DNA of 64,000 nt, taken from the NCBI GenBank assembly GCA_963513935.1, contig OY740772.1, positions 17,516,098 through 17,580,097 of the forward strand, read 5' to 3'. This document shows, one piece after another, positions 1 through 10,559 of the stretch. The DNA comes from Aphrophora alni. Taxonomy: Eukaryota; Arthropoda; Insecta; Hemiptera; Aphrophoridae. Both the position numbers and the translations under genes were made by a program. The notes below the pieces were generated by a model. It made no database searches, was not told the DNA's origin, and worked only from the letters and a program-made list of their open reading frames with translations. Position 1 is the stretch's first letter. Each line of letters starts with the position of its first letter.

Positions 1-1434
1 CGGACTGACACTACTTTATGATGGAATTTAAAAACTATTTTGTAAGCTTTAAATAATGACCACCTTTTTCAAACATTACATCAAACTATGAAATACTTAT
101 GGAAACACTTATTTTGTATGGAGCTTCTTTCATTTTACATCAAATTAAGAGACTTTTTTATACTTCGATATTTTTTTCCAAACCAATGTGTTTAGGAGTT
201 TAAGGGGCGTTAGAACTCAAAATATTTAAAGTTTAATGCATTTTTGGAACCTTGCCATTATTCTATCATGTTAACAAATTAATTTGACATAGTCTACGAT
301 GTGTAAATACTTCAAATGTAGAACTAAAATTAAAAAAAAAACCTTAAGAAGGAAATAAAAGCAAGCTCTTCAGGTTATCTGTTAAACAAGTTATTAAAAG
401 AAATTTCAGTCCTGCGTTCTTATTCAAACTACTGTACCTAGACTATGCCTAATTAATTTTTTAACTTGATGTAACACTTGTAATTATGGGATATCGGCAT
501 CTAGAATGCACCAAACTTTCTTAATTAAAAAAAAAAAAAGTCATTGCATTTTCGTCAAATCAAACTTATCAGCTTACTCTTTAAATGTATCCCCAATAAT
601 TTCCTAATTAAGAGTAGATTACATGGATTCTGTTTGTCGAATTTTATATATTTCAAATGTTGGTATGCGAATAGCATCAAGGCATATGCTTCAAAATATG
701 TTGGAACATTTGGTAAGAATCAACAGTGGTAGGGGATGATACTGAATCCTGATAAAAATAAAGAGATGACTAATTTCTAGAATTATAAATTTTGAGAAGG
801 TTAAAGTTGAATATTATACAGATTATTTGAGTCAGATTTGTGCGTTCACCAGATAGATAATAAGCAGGTGATTGATTATTAGAATTATTTCTGATTGGAT
901 AAAGTATTAATGACACGAGAGAATTGTTAGGGCAACTTCTCACACGTATAGAAAGCTAAGGTACTCTGCATATATCTATGGCTGGCAAATTCGGGTGCTT
1001 ACTAGTACTCTAAATAGGAGATTGGAAATAAATTAAAATAGGAAGAAAAGGAGACAGGATAGAGTGAGAAATAAGAAGATATCGAGGATGGAGAAGTTGA
1101 AGAACATGGGAGAGAAGCATATTTTTAAAAGTAAAAGTGGGTTTGATGTGTGGTTTGAATGGAGCACCAATGCTGGGGCTAAATGTGTAAAAATTGATTC
1201 TTACTAGTAAGCAGATTCAAACAGCATTCAGATGGAGAGATGAAATAATGGAGAAAGATGGTGATCAATTGTATTCGCAGACAGGAAATAGAGCATTATG
1301 GTTGGTTGTTTCGAGAAGTTCATATAGATTTTAAAATTATTTTACTAGCTTTGACGGTTTATAATTTTACTGCCAATATTACAGAGGAATTCCTTATACA
1401 AATAAAACAACAACATTCAACAAAATGAAATATA
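1..1434. other. AT-rich sequence without a recognised gene
   Basis: No open frame here resembles a protein I recognise. The 62-codon frame at 544-732 has no domain-like features. From about 1020 to 1310 the plus strand is purine-rich and relatively poor in stops but gives no recognisable protein. Confidence 0.5.
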
Positions 1435-2008
1435 TTAATGCAAATATTTACACGGAGAAGTGATAAAACCATTTCAAAGAAGAAAGTGGAGCGTATAAAA
1501 GTTGTTTTAGATGAAAAATTAAGAAAGTACGAGCATTGGCAACTTTAAAGCACGTCACAAGCTTTATATTAAACACATGAATGGTAACATGTGTCACAAA
1601 CAGAGTTGCAAGTACAATGTGATTTTGTGACAATCTTTTGTTTGGTGAAAGTTTAAGAAACATTAGGAGTAAAGACGTTCTTGAATCACGAGAAATATCT
1701 GAGGTCCAAACAATTCCCCACTTTTCATAATGTGTGTATAGACTGAAGAAAATGAATTGACACTCCAATGGAAACAGAGTGTGCTGTATTTCTGGTGCAT
1801 ACTGTATACAGAAGCTCTATCAAGGCTTGATTTTAGAAATAAAAAGCATTTAAACTATTTCCCTGTTTTTTGTTGGGGTAAATTAAAACTAAAGTCTGGA
1901 ACTTGATTAAACTGTTTCAATCTCCACAACTTTAAATTATAATAAGACAAAGAGTTGACAGAGTTGTTTGTTTTGTTGTGTCAACCCAGAATGTTAACTA
2001 TTTAAATA
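1435..2008 (-). repeat. Inverted repeat family A, left copy
   Basis: The reverse complement of this segment matches 6953-7427 and 8444-8641, with scattered substitutions and small indels. Both copies keep an open frame with the same central residues (NIKLVTCFKVANAR, then HLKQLLYAPLS). I recognise no domain, so the frame may be incidental or part of an unknown element. In the other copy the homology is split by about 1 kb of unrelated DNA. No target duplications or short terminal repeats are evident. Confidence 0.75.
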
Positions 2009-2299
2009 TAAGAGTAGTCCAATATAATCTGTCAATTTTTAAACAGCTGTTGCTCAGCTGTTATTTTCTTTAGACAGTTTATTGTTGGAACAATTAAGAA
2101 CACAACTGATGCCATTTCAGTAAACATGGAGTAAACCAAATTTAAAATGATGTCATTTCGCTTAGACCAGCCGTGCAGTATTATAGTTCATGTCTACAAA
2201 ATTTTCAATTTTTTAAAAATAGTTGATAGGTTTGTTCACCAAATATACGATGTGTAGAGCAAAAAACACTGTTTTTGTTTGATTTTCAAATTTTATACT

Positions 2300-2995
2300 T
2301 ATGGAACCGAAAAAGTTATATTCGATGTGGACATGCAATTCTAGCAGTCTGTTTTTGTTGTCGTCTGTACGTAAGCCAGATAGCGGCCATAAACATTAAA
2401 ATATAACATGAAATTTGGTATAACTGTTTATATAGTAAAATGGTAAAGCTCATACTATTGAAATTCAGAAGAATCGAATTGAAAATATTAAAATGGCTGT
2501 AATTAAAAAAAATAATAAATTGTTTATAACTCATCTATTTTTCAACTTACAACACACTTAATGAATTTGTAGATTTTGAATTTGAATGTAATATTACCAC
2601 CCCCACCCCCTTACAATGACGAGTAGCATAGATACTGTTAAAAATTTCATTTCTAACATCTACAACTTTAAGAAAAGTGATATTCGTATAGCTACGAGAT
2701 CCAACATGGCCGACACGAGTGTAGACACATCGCCCAGACACGGATACGAGCGAAGTGACTGGAAACTGTTTAATATTCACATCTACGAGGCTCGTTAGGA
2801 CCTTGCCGACTTCAAAAAAGTAGTGATAAACAATTACCAAGTTTAGAAAAACCGTGTAACAACTGTTCTAAATAACCTTACTACAATAAAACATTTTCTA
2901 CAAAGCCCAAGAAACAAACTTGTTCGATTTACGTCCAGAGAATATGCTGGTATTTAATTATATAATAGGGCTGGGTACGTATCGTGGTTGCGTCC
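2300..2995 (+). repeat. Dispersed repeat family B, copy 1
   Basis: This segment aligns by eye with 53650-54220 and 62930-63520, all on the plus strand. Shared landmarks are a TACGAGATCC-like block, a GGCCGA/GGCCCAGTC block, a block near TGTGTAACAACTGTT and an ending near GGGCTGGGTA. The core around 2690-2800 is GC- and CpG-richer than its surroundings and holds an ATG-started frame of about 30 codons at 2706. The copies are well diverged, so this is an old family. Its class is not recognised. Confidence 0.65.
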
Positions 2996-3103
2996 AACAC
3001 TTTTTTTATAATATTAATAACCTTTGTAATTTCAAATTTAACACTGTAGCCAACGGATTAGTAAATTTATGAATAAATAAATGAATTACCTTATCGGTAC
3101 GTT

Positions 3104-3406
3104 AACTAATCCTTCCGTTGATTTACAGATTACATATAAAGTAATTTAGTTTATATTAAAATCGTTTCAGGGAATACATACCGACCGATATAATATAATC
3201 ATTTCCATTTTGTGATCGTATGAACATTAAATGTGCGTAATAGTGTCGTGTTATGTTCTGTGTTATGATGCATGTTCTGTGTATATTCTATTGACAAGCT
3301 CCATATAGTACGATTTTAATATAAACTAAATTACTTTATATGATCTGAAGATGGACTCACGAAGCCCGAAACTGCAATAATCTGTAAATCAACGGAAGGA
3401 TTAGTT
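3104..3406. mobile_element. Foldback segment with hammerhead-like motif in one arm (Penelope-type terminal repeat candidate)
   Basis: The left arm (3104-3165) is the reverse complement of the right arm (3310-3406), except that the right arm holds about 35 extra bases (about 3343-3377). These extra bases are exactly a CTGAAGA...GAAAC hammerhead-like core. The 144-base loop has no recognised content. Penelope-like elements are known to carry hammerhead motifs in their terminal repeats and often insert with inverted fragments. No Penelope protein is visible here, so the assignment rests on the motif. Confidence 0.5.
3335..3388 (+). ncRNA. Hammerhead-ribozyme-like motif
   Basis: The core CTGAAGA (3345-3351) fits CUGANGA. 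It is followed by a short GG...CC-based stem II and then GAAA (3368-3371). Stem III would be CTGCAA, one base from the palindrome CTGCAG, followed by UA. Stem I can form from GAT/ATC (3342-3344 with 3380-3382) plus TTTA/TAAA (3335-3338 with 3385-3388). An extra U lies between A9 and stem II, as in the other motifs in this window. Activity is not assured. Confidence 0.42.
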
Positions 3407-4576
3407 TGTAATAATTTGTAATATTTAATTGTTTATGTGCAAACAACGTTAACAAAGTTAGTCAATATTTATCATTACTTTAAATTCCTCGAAGAGAATT
3501 TAACTCAGACGTAAAATGTATTGTGTAGATGATATTTCTACAGTAAAAATATATTGACAGGATTTAGAGGGTACTTTGAGGGGATGTAGAAGAAATACGA
3601 TCAGCAATAATTTGTTCCTTTCGCCTCTGGAACTGATGTCTTTAATCGAAACCTGGCGTCACAAATCAAGCAAAGCTATGACATTGTCATTACGGCCGCA
3701 CTGCCGTATCTCGGACTGCCGTTTGATGGACGAGCATAATCTCATGCTTTACCCCTCAATCTTAAAGGGACTACTTTTCCTCCACCAATAATTTCGATTA
3801 CAAATGTTCAGATTTGATTTATTTTATGTCCATCTTTCAACATTACCAGTGAACGTATGAAGCCAATTTAACTTGATCGGAAAATACCATTTCTGATGTT
3901 GGCTATTGTGTTTTTATAGGGTATGGGATTGATTTAATACCTTAGACATGACGAAAGAGGTTTATTTTCCAATTATTAACATAACGTTCACACGTATTTA
4001 AATTTTAAAATATATCTTTCCAATTGCAACTTCTTGTAATTTGTAACTAAATTCTTAATAAATAAAGTGTACAAAAACATTAGAATAACTTTCTCACTGA
4101 AGATATATTCGGAGTTTTCTTAACCAAAATGTGTTTTACTACTTATACATGATAGGAGGGAGAAATGTCTTTGATTATGAGTTCTCCGCGCTTATTTAAC
4201 ATGATAGAACATTTGAAGAAAGCGATTTTAAATAGAGATTGAGCTTGCTTCCCTTGTGCCATAAATTCTTGCTAATAGCAATCCGTATTTGTATAAAACG
4301 AGTTTTTAATTACGATGGCTCAGTTTAGTTTTTATTAAATTATCCAATTAACGGTCATTTTAATTTTTTTGTGGCTTTTTGGGAACGCAACTTTAAAGTC
4401 CATGTAGACTTCTCTGGAGATATGACCTTTCAAAAAAATGTGTTGCATCAGTAGTTTCGGATTTGGAGTGATATACAAGTGGGTTTCAATGAAGTTTTTC
4501 GTATGCCTATCAGTTAAACCGTAGATAAAGCTTTTTTTTTTATTTCAGGTAAAATTTGCGCTTTTTACATAAAATA
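3407..4576. other. No recognised gene
   Basis: AT-rich. The 71-codon frame at 3576-3791 has no recognisable domain; I see no transposon protein and no strong repeat. Confidence 0.5.
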
Positions 4577-4707
4577 TTTATTTAATCTTTTGATACACTT
4601 ATAGGACAACTAGGATCATCAAATTTGACACGCTTTATATCAATTGGAGGATGTGACAGTATGCCTGTCAAAATTGATGAATCTAGATGTCCTAAAAGAT
4701 TAAATAA
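4577..4707. mobile_element. Short hairpin element (MITE-like)
   Basis: About 130 bp forming one imperfect palindrome. The left end reads TATTTAATCTTTT and the right end AAAAGATTAAATA, and homology continues inward (AGGACA, ATCATCAA, TTTGACA). No protein is encoded. The structure fits a non-autonomous foldback element; the superfamily is unknown. Confidence 0.55.
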
Positions 4708-5212
4708 TGTGTGGAAATTATTAAGTTTTGATCTACAATTTTAATTCAATGATTCTGTCAAAAGTCCCCGATTTAAAAAAAATTACTGGGGTTTGGTGGG
4801 GGGGGGTGAATATATAATAAAAAAGTATCCTAGTATGCAATGATCTCATGCTTAATACGTGGGTTGGATAGTTATAGTTTTATGTGATAAGGATCAGAAA
4901 GCGCTATTGTGGGAAGATTCGGAGCTTGCAATACGGTATATCGTCGAAGTTACCAAAATTTAGGTGGCAGCACTAGAGCTTCTTATTTCTGAGCTTCAAA
5001 ACATACCATATCTACCTGGTGATATTTATATGTGAACTTTTGAGAATGCATTACTTTAAAGTAGTTAGAAAGAGACAATTATAATGATTTTCTGTCTTTT
5101 TAAAATTTTAAAATTGTAAATAAATATTGAACTTAACTTGTGACGTGATAACTTGATAGAATAAAACTTGAAAACAAATTTTCACAAATAATACGTTTAT
5201 TTATGCAAACGT

Positions 5213-5240
5213 GTTTCAACTAGAAATTCACCATTTTCAG
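5213..5240 (-). ncRNA. Degenerate hammerhead-like core (minus strand)
   Basis: On the minus strand CTGAAAA (5234-5240) and GAAAC (5213-5217) hold the spacing of a hammerhead core, but conserved G8 reads A, so catalysis is unlikely. The flanks match, in inverted orientation, those of the better motif at 5282-5335, including TTGTAGCTTGT upstream and ATAAATAAAC downstream. Confidence 0.25.
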
Positions 5241-5281
5241 TGATACACAAGCTACAATAACTAAACTATAACTTGTAGCTT

Positions 5282-5335
5282 GTTTATTGCTGAAGATGTC
5301 GACTTTATTGTTGAAACGCGTTTAAGTAAATAAAC
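5282..5335 (+). ncRNA. Hammerhead-ribozyme-like motif
   Basis: CTGAAGA (5290-5296) and GAAA (5313-5316) are intact. The bases after GAAA are CGCG, a palindromic minimal stem III, then UU. An outer stem I helix of seven pairs is possible: GTTTATT (5282-5288) with AATAAAC (5329-5335). Stem II (between 5297 and 5312) is weak. The motif is the plus-strand partner of the inverted one at 5213-5240. Confidence 0.38.
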
Positions 5336-5599
5336 ATTAGTGTGACAATTTCTTTTAAGTTTAATTCTATCAAAAATTTTAAATTGTAGTTTTGTTATAA
5401 ATTTGAAGTCCCTTAAATGTGCTGTAATTAAAAGTAAATTTGTTATTATATCAACTACTTGCACGGATTTCTTAAACACTGTAACGTGGAGCGCCAAATA
5501 ATTCTGTGAATTTTGAAAATTAGGATAACAAAACTGCAATATCAGTCAAACTACGCTTTTATTTAGGAAATTAAACTAGCCTTATACCAGGTATAATTT

Positions 5600-5970
5600 A
5601 ATGTTACAACAGTCGGTACATGATGGGATTCCATGATAATGGAAATAATGAGATGATTATTTAATTCCACAAAACAGCTTTAATGGCGACATAAGTTTCG
5701 CCGTTAGGCATTTTCAAGCAACTAAATTGAAAACAAAACAAGTATAAACTAAAAATGTGACACAAAAGGAAAGGATAGAAGAGTAAAGGGGTTGAGAAAT
5801 GACAAAAGAAAGGTCAATGATCTAACCTGTGGGATGGAAGTGGGGGTGTTTTAGAAAATAAAGGTTACATAATAGGTCTCAATAGTGGTGATGAGTTAAG
5901 ATGTAACATCTTTATATCTGATTTTTTTAAATGTTTGACCACAATGAAATTCCATGATAAGGTAACAAAT
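5600..5970 (-). pseudogene. Penelope-like element, 3' end fragment with degenerate hammerhead core
   Basis: Read on the minus strand, the last codons before a stop at 5865-5867 give NSSPLLRPIM. This resembles the end of the clearer Penelope endonuclease remnant at 59841-59981 (NNPSPLLKPIV). The plus-strand landmark ACAGTCGGTAC about 5610 followed by GATTCCAT also recurs at 59597. On the minus strand a GCC-TAAC-GGC hairpin (5700-5709) followed by GAAAC (5695-5699) copies the hammerhead stem II of that element, but CUGANGA has decayed to CUUGAAA. Upstream coding sequence is frameshifted and only a few codons are readable. Confidence 0.55.
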
Positions 5971-6952
5971 ATTGGGGTGTTGTTTAAAATTGACAAAAGG
6001 AGTATTATTTGTTACTTTATATCTCATTACGAATAAATTGTTGTTTTTTTATTTTATCATATGTTAACACCCTCAGTTTTTATAGTTATCAACAAAATTA
6101 AAGCAAGTACCGAGATATGGCAAAACGTGCCCAAATATTGAATGTCGTTAGAATCTGTAGACGCGGTTGGGCAGTGAACCACTGCACATTCAAGAGACGA
6201 CAGAAACCAAAGACAGATTGACGTGATTTCAAAAACCAATTTTTGAACCAAAGAACTTCAAAACGGATTTATACGCAAAAAAAAAATCGTATATTTTACG
6301 ACCCAACACACAACTTTCTCTATTCAACATATACGTAAGAAAGCAAAAACCGTTACTACGGCTGAGGCAATCCCAAAATATTTCCTACTGAACCTACACA
6401 TTTCTGCGTTTAGTTTTTGGTTAAAACCGACATTTCCATCTTCCATTTCACGTCTATTTTAACCAAATCTTGTTCTCTTCTGACCCTGATTCTAAAAGAG
6501 TATTTGAAGGCTAAAAGTATTGCATGTTCTTTTCTTCTTCTTTTTTTTAAAAGGCGAGGATGATCGTAAGATTTTTAACTTTAAACAACAGCAATAGGAT
6601 TCCTTTTGTTTTTCAAGGAATATACTTCACGAATTTTCTTTTTCAAGCATCTAAAGGTTAGGGCTAGACTTTGATAAGTGAGTCAGGACATTTTCTTTTA
6701 TATGCAATTTTTTTTCTTATGTGTGTTAGATGAAGTGTATTTCAGGTTGCGCATTTTAGTGGTAACCTAATTTTCAATAGCGAAGTTGATATTTCATCAG
6801 ACATAAGAGATATTGAGTAATCCGCGAAAACACGTTTTTACCCTTGTTAACTTCTTCTGGAAATTAAAGTGTCTAGGTCAAGAGGTTTAGGAATGGATGT
6901 TGATAAACCACTCACAACAATTACATATATTGATTGTGTCAGTCAAGTATAT
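5971..6952. other. No recognised gene
   Basis: AT-rich. Around 6060-6330 the minus strand resembles the dispersed sequence at 34860-35080, including the TATAACTTTCTCTATACAACCTATAC-type block. No coding region is supported. Confidence 0.4.
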
Positions 6953-7427
6953 TTATATAAAAACAGTTAACACTCTTGATTGTCACAACAAAACAAACAA
7001 CTCTTTGTCTTAATATAATTTAAGGTTGTGGAGATTGAAAGAGTTTAATCAAGTTGAGACTTTAGTTTTAATTTACTTTAACAATCAACAGGGAAATAGT
7101 TTAATAGCTTTTTATTTCTATATTCAAACGTTGATTGAGGCTGGATACAGAGTGTGCCAGAAATACAACACAACCCGTTTAACTACAAATCCAATGGAGT
7201 TGTAATTTTGTTTTCTTCGCCAATGCGACAAATTTGTGAATACGCTTCTTTAGTTGAATATTTTCATAGATTTTTTTGCTGGACATTTCACCGAGGTTAA
7301 ATACTTCGCCGAATGTTCAATGCCGCTCTGACAACGAATGTTTTATTTCTTTGGGCTTCAGATACTTCTCGTGATACAAGGACGTCTTTACTCCTAATAT
7401 TTTGTCAAAACTTTCACCCAATAATAT
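6953..7427 (+). repeat. Inverted repeat family A, right copy, part 1
   Basis: This is the reverse complement of about 1625-2008. It keeps the blocks for AACAAAACAAACAACTC, GGTTGTGGAGATTGAAA, CAGAGTGTGCCAGAAATAC and AAGGACGTCTTTACTCCTAA. Homology stops within AACTTTCACC and resumes at 8444. Confidence 0.7.
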
Positions 7428-8443
7428 TCAAAAGAATTCTAGCCTTCTTTGTTTTTTTTCCATAAAAACAAATAATCTATTAAGTTTGGGATGAAATTTC
7501 TTTGGTAACTATTTAAATTTTAATCCCACTACTAAATCACATCACAATAAATTAATATAAAACAGTTAAAAAACATTTCGTTGGAACACAGGCACACCCG
7601 TTTATAAGATACTTTAATATAATGTAATTCCTTATCATATCATCCTTTAATGTTTAAACGTTTTCTCATTCCAAGTCAATATCCATCGGTTTATTCGCCT
7701 GACACTCTGAAATATTCGCACCGACGTTGACGGACGATCTCTGTTCAATGTTCATAGGTCAACGTCAGTCAATTTAGGCATTTCCAATTCCTTAGCAATT
7801 TGTTTTTACAATAATATAAGTTTCATATTTCCTTCGCAATTTTTTTCAACATTTTAATTTAAACATTGTTACAACTCAGTATACTTATCATCTTATAACT
7901 TCAAGAATTTTATTTTATTGTTAATAATATTATACACCCCCCCCCTATATTTTACAAGTATACAACAATTTCAACGCCTTAACTTTTACAAATCTAAAGT
8001 TGTTCTACTCAAACCGAAATATATGATCTTTTTCACTGTTCACATGCAAAAATTCACTCCTTCCTTCTTCACTGTGCCCCCCCCCCACTTTACTATATTT
8101 TCAATACGAAAATAAGCCTTCTATTTAATATTAACTTCTCCTATATACGATCGATTTTTTGACGTACTCGTAAAAAATTTAAAAAAAAAAAAAAAAAAGG
8201 AAGAAGAAATACCATTTTCTACTTTTTTGTCTGCCGGTCTAGGAATCTTCACGAAGGGATAGACAACAATCTCAGGAAGATTCATAAGTCCATAAAGAGT
8301 ACAGATAATTCTCTTGACTTTGCGAAATCTATACACAGCTCAATTGATTAGGGAGAAAAACAGTTGACGTATTACAAACATTTATTTCAAAACAATACCA
8401 CACTAAAGTTACATTAAAGAACGGCTCCTATTTCGTCGGCATG
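7428..8443. other. Segment interrupting inverted repeat family A
   Basis: About 1 kb with no counterpart in the left copy of family A. It either inserted into this copy or replaced lost sequence. It contains C- and A-homopolymer tracts (about 7938, 8079 and 8179-8198) but no recognised protein. No clear terminal repeats or target duplication were found. Confidence 0.45.
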
Positions 8444-8639
8444 TCACAAAATCATATTGAACTTACAACTCTGATTGTGACACAAGTTACAATTTATTTG
8501 TTTAATATAAAGCTCGTGACGTGCTTTAAAGTTGCCAATGCTCGTTCTTTCTCAACTTTTCACCTAAAGCAACTTTTATACGCTCCACTTTCTTGTTCTA
8601 AATATTATTTTACACTTCTCCATGTAAATATTTGAATTA

Positions 8640-8641
<2 letters not shown>
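8444..8641 (+). repeat. Inverted repeat family A, right copy, part 2
   Basis: The reverse complement of 1435-1640. The plus-strand frame here and the minus-strand frame at 1448-1640 share NIKLVTCFKVANAR and HLKQLLYAPLS. It runs directly into a long (TA)n tract. Confidence 0.75.

Positions 8642-8714
<73 letters not shown>
8641..8714. repeat. (TA)n microsatellite
   Basis: About 37 uninterrupted TA units between repeat family A and a perfect 24-bp hairpin. Confidence 0.97.
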
Positions 8715-8716
<2 letters not shown>

Positions 8717-8778
8717 AACAAATAACAATGTCTTAACTATATATATTTATATAAAGTTAAGACATTGTTATTTGTTGG
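8715..8778. repeat. Perfect 24-bp hairpin
   Basis: CCAACAAATAACAATGTCTT and four further bases (8715-8738) are repeated as an exact reverse complement at 8755-8778, separated by a 16-base A/T loop. With the adjoining TA tract the region could extrude a very long cruciform. Perfect arms in a decayed region imply a recent or gene-converted origin. Confidence 0.9.
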
Positions 8779-9050
8779 AATTTCTCTTTAACATAGTGAA
8801 TATCATTATACACCATCAAAGCCATTAAATTATTGTTAATGGGATCTAGATGGTATGTCAGTGAACCAGCAATATTATAAGGACGTTTTGCCAATTCTGT
8901 GAAAAACAATTGGTTTTCTTCATCAGAACATAGCTCTTCCTGTATGTTGGCTGACAAACACATAATCTGCATTCGCCAAATTGGGCATCAAAGTACATTT
9001 AACATGTACTTAATACTTTCTGTAAACTAACATCAGGAAACTGTCGAAAG
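8757..9050 (-). pseudogene. Unrecognised protein-like fragment
   Basis: A minus-strand frame (8757-8972, 71 codons) has a more protein-like composition than most frames here (acidic, with EELCSDEENQLFF and PYNIAGSLTYHLDP). Just upstream on the same strand another frame reads FRQFPDVSLQKVLSTC before a stop, so the two may be parts of one frameshifted protein. I do not recognise the family. It could be chance, as the 3' end overlaps the hairpin arm. Confidence 0.2.
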
Positions 9051-9209
9051 AATGATTGTTTTTAACATACACTGAATTGTACAAATGTCATTTCTTCCTC
9101 AGGATATTAACCCATTTTTTTTCAGTATAGGATATTTATAATGATGCTTAGTTGTAATTATACTCTGAATACATTAAAAATATTTCATAAAGGTATAAAC
9201 ACGGGAAGT

Positions 9210-9234
9210 TTTTTTTTTTTTTTTTTTTTTTTTT
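9210..9234. repeat. Poly-T tract
   Basis: An uninterrupted T run of about 25. It could be the poly-A tail of a minus-strand retroposed copy, but no flanking target duplication was found. Confidence 0.8.
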
Positions 9235-9749
9235 AAATAGGTTTGTATGACTGATTAAATAATTTAGTATGAAATTATTTTTAGAAGTCGAAATATTTTT
9301 AATGACTCAACAGAATTCCTGTAGTACCATTAGTTAACTGATAACAGAGATGGGTATTTAATGATAATGGTATTTAAAACTTCCTACTTGTTACAGATTA
9401 AATAATTTGGAAAGCAAAACACCACCATAGTTAAAACTTAGCACATTGTGAAATGCACTACTTTTCGAGTTTAAATAATTCAAAATAACGTTTACAAATT
9501 TAAATTACCGGTACTTGTGTTTTTCCCACACATATACGTAGTATAGAGGGTGTTATGTTTCAATTATGTTTGTAAGTATTTACAGTGATTTACATTTAAA
9601 GGCGTGGATTGATTATAAACTAATTTTGTATGTGGAGATATTTCAACCGTTTCTTGAAATATAAAATTTTACTCAAATGTACCCACTACATAATCTATTG
9701 GTTACTCTCCAAAAATGCTGGTTTGTGAATTGTGGATATTTTTTTTTTT

Positions 9750-10010
9750 TTAAATTGGCGATAAGGTTTTTATAAAATACGTAATTTGTTAAAATTGGCT
9801 CCACCGATGTTGTGCATATTTTAGCAAAATATGAAGATTAATGACACAAGGCTGTGTGCAAAATTTGTAAAAAATATTACGATTCAATGAAAATTTACAA
9901 AAAATAGTAGGGGCCTACTGAACTTTAACCGATTTTAGTCAAATACGATTTTTGCTGGAGACAGGTTCTCAAAAGCAAAATATTTTAAAATATTCCGTAA
10001 TAAATAATCA
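9750..10010 (+). repeat. Dispersed repeat family C, copy 1
   Basis: Shares AAATTGGCTCCACCGAT, then ATGAAGATTAATGACACAA and a run toward TTACGATTC, with copies at about 31680, 33770 and 47715. All copies are on the plus strand and strongly diverged. No protein is encoded; class unknown. Confidence 0.6.
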
Positions 10011-10075
10011 ACAACAAAATCCCAATACGGCGGGCTAAAGATTATCACCGCCGAACTGACAATTTTGGTCAATAG

Positions 10076-10555
10076 TTTTGGATTTTATTGGTTTTGAGTT
10101 GGATGAAGAAAAACGTTTGTACAATTCTTTTTTATGTGTGCTTATTCAATAACAACCTACCAGCACTTGGTTCCAAATACACAGAAGATGGTATTAAATT
10201 ATACCTATAATTTGAAACAATCCATTATTATCATGGTTCGTTTTTGTTGGTTTTTGAGTTGAATGAGGAAACACGTTTGTGAAATCGTTTTTTATGTGTG
10301 CTTATTCAAGAACAACCTACCAGCACTTGATTCCAAATACACAATATATGGTAATAAATTATACCAATCATTTTAAACGATCCATTATTATCATGTTTCG
10401 TTTTTGTTGGTTTTTGAGTTGAATGAGGAAACACGTTTGTGAAATCGTTTTTTATGTGTGCTTATTCAAGAACAACCAAACAACACTTGATTCCAAATAC
10501 ACAATAGATGGTATTAAATTATACCAATCGTTTAAACAATCCATCATTATCCAAT
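10076..10555 (+). repeat. Tandem trimer of a 160-bp satellite-like unit
   Basis: Three head-to-tail units of about 160 bp. The block TTTTGAGTT-GAATGA begins at 10091, 10251 and 10411. Units 2 and 3 are closer to each other than to unit 1, as expected if the last duplication was more recent. Each unit contains TTATGTGTGCTTATTCAA and CCATTATTATCATG. No coding potential is visible. Confidence 0.92.
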
Positions 10556-10559
10556 ACCT

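Noticed and set aside
8640..8828. Poly-(Ile-Tyr) frame and other (TA)n frames (also 30860-31159 and 43792-43977)
   Set aside because: Pure dinucleotide translation.
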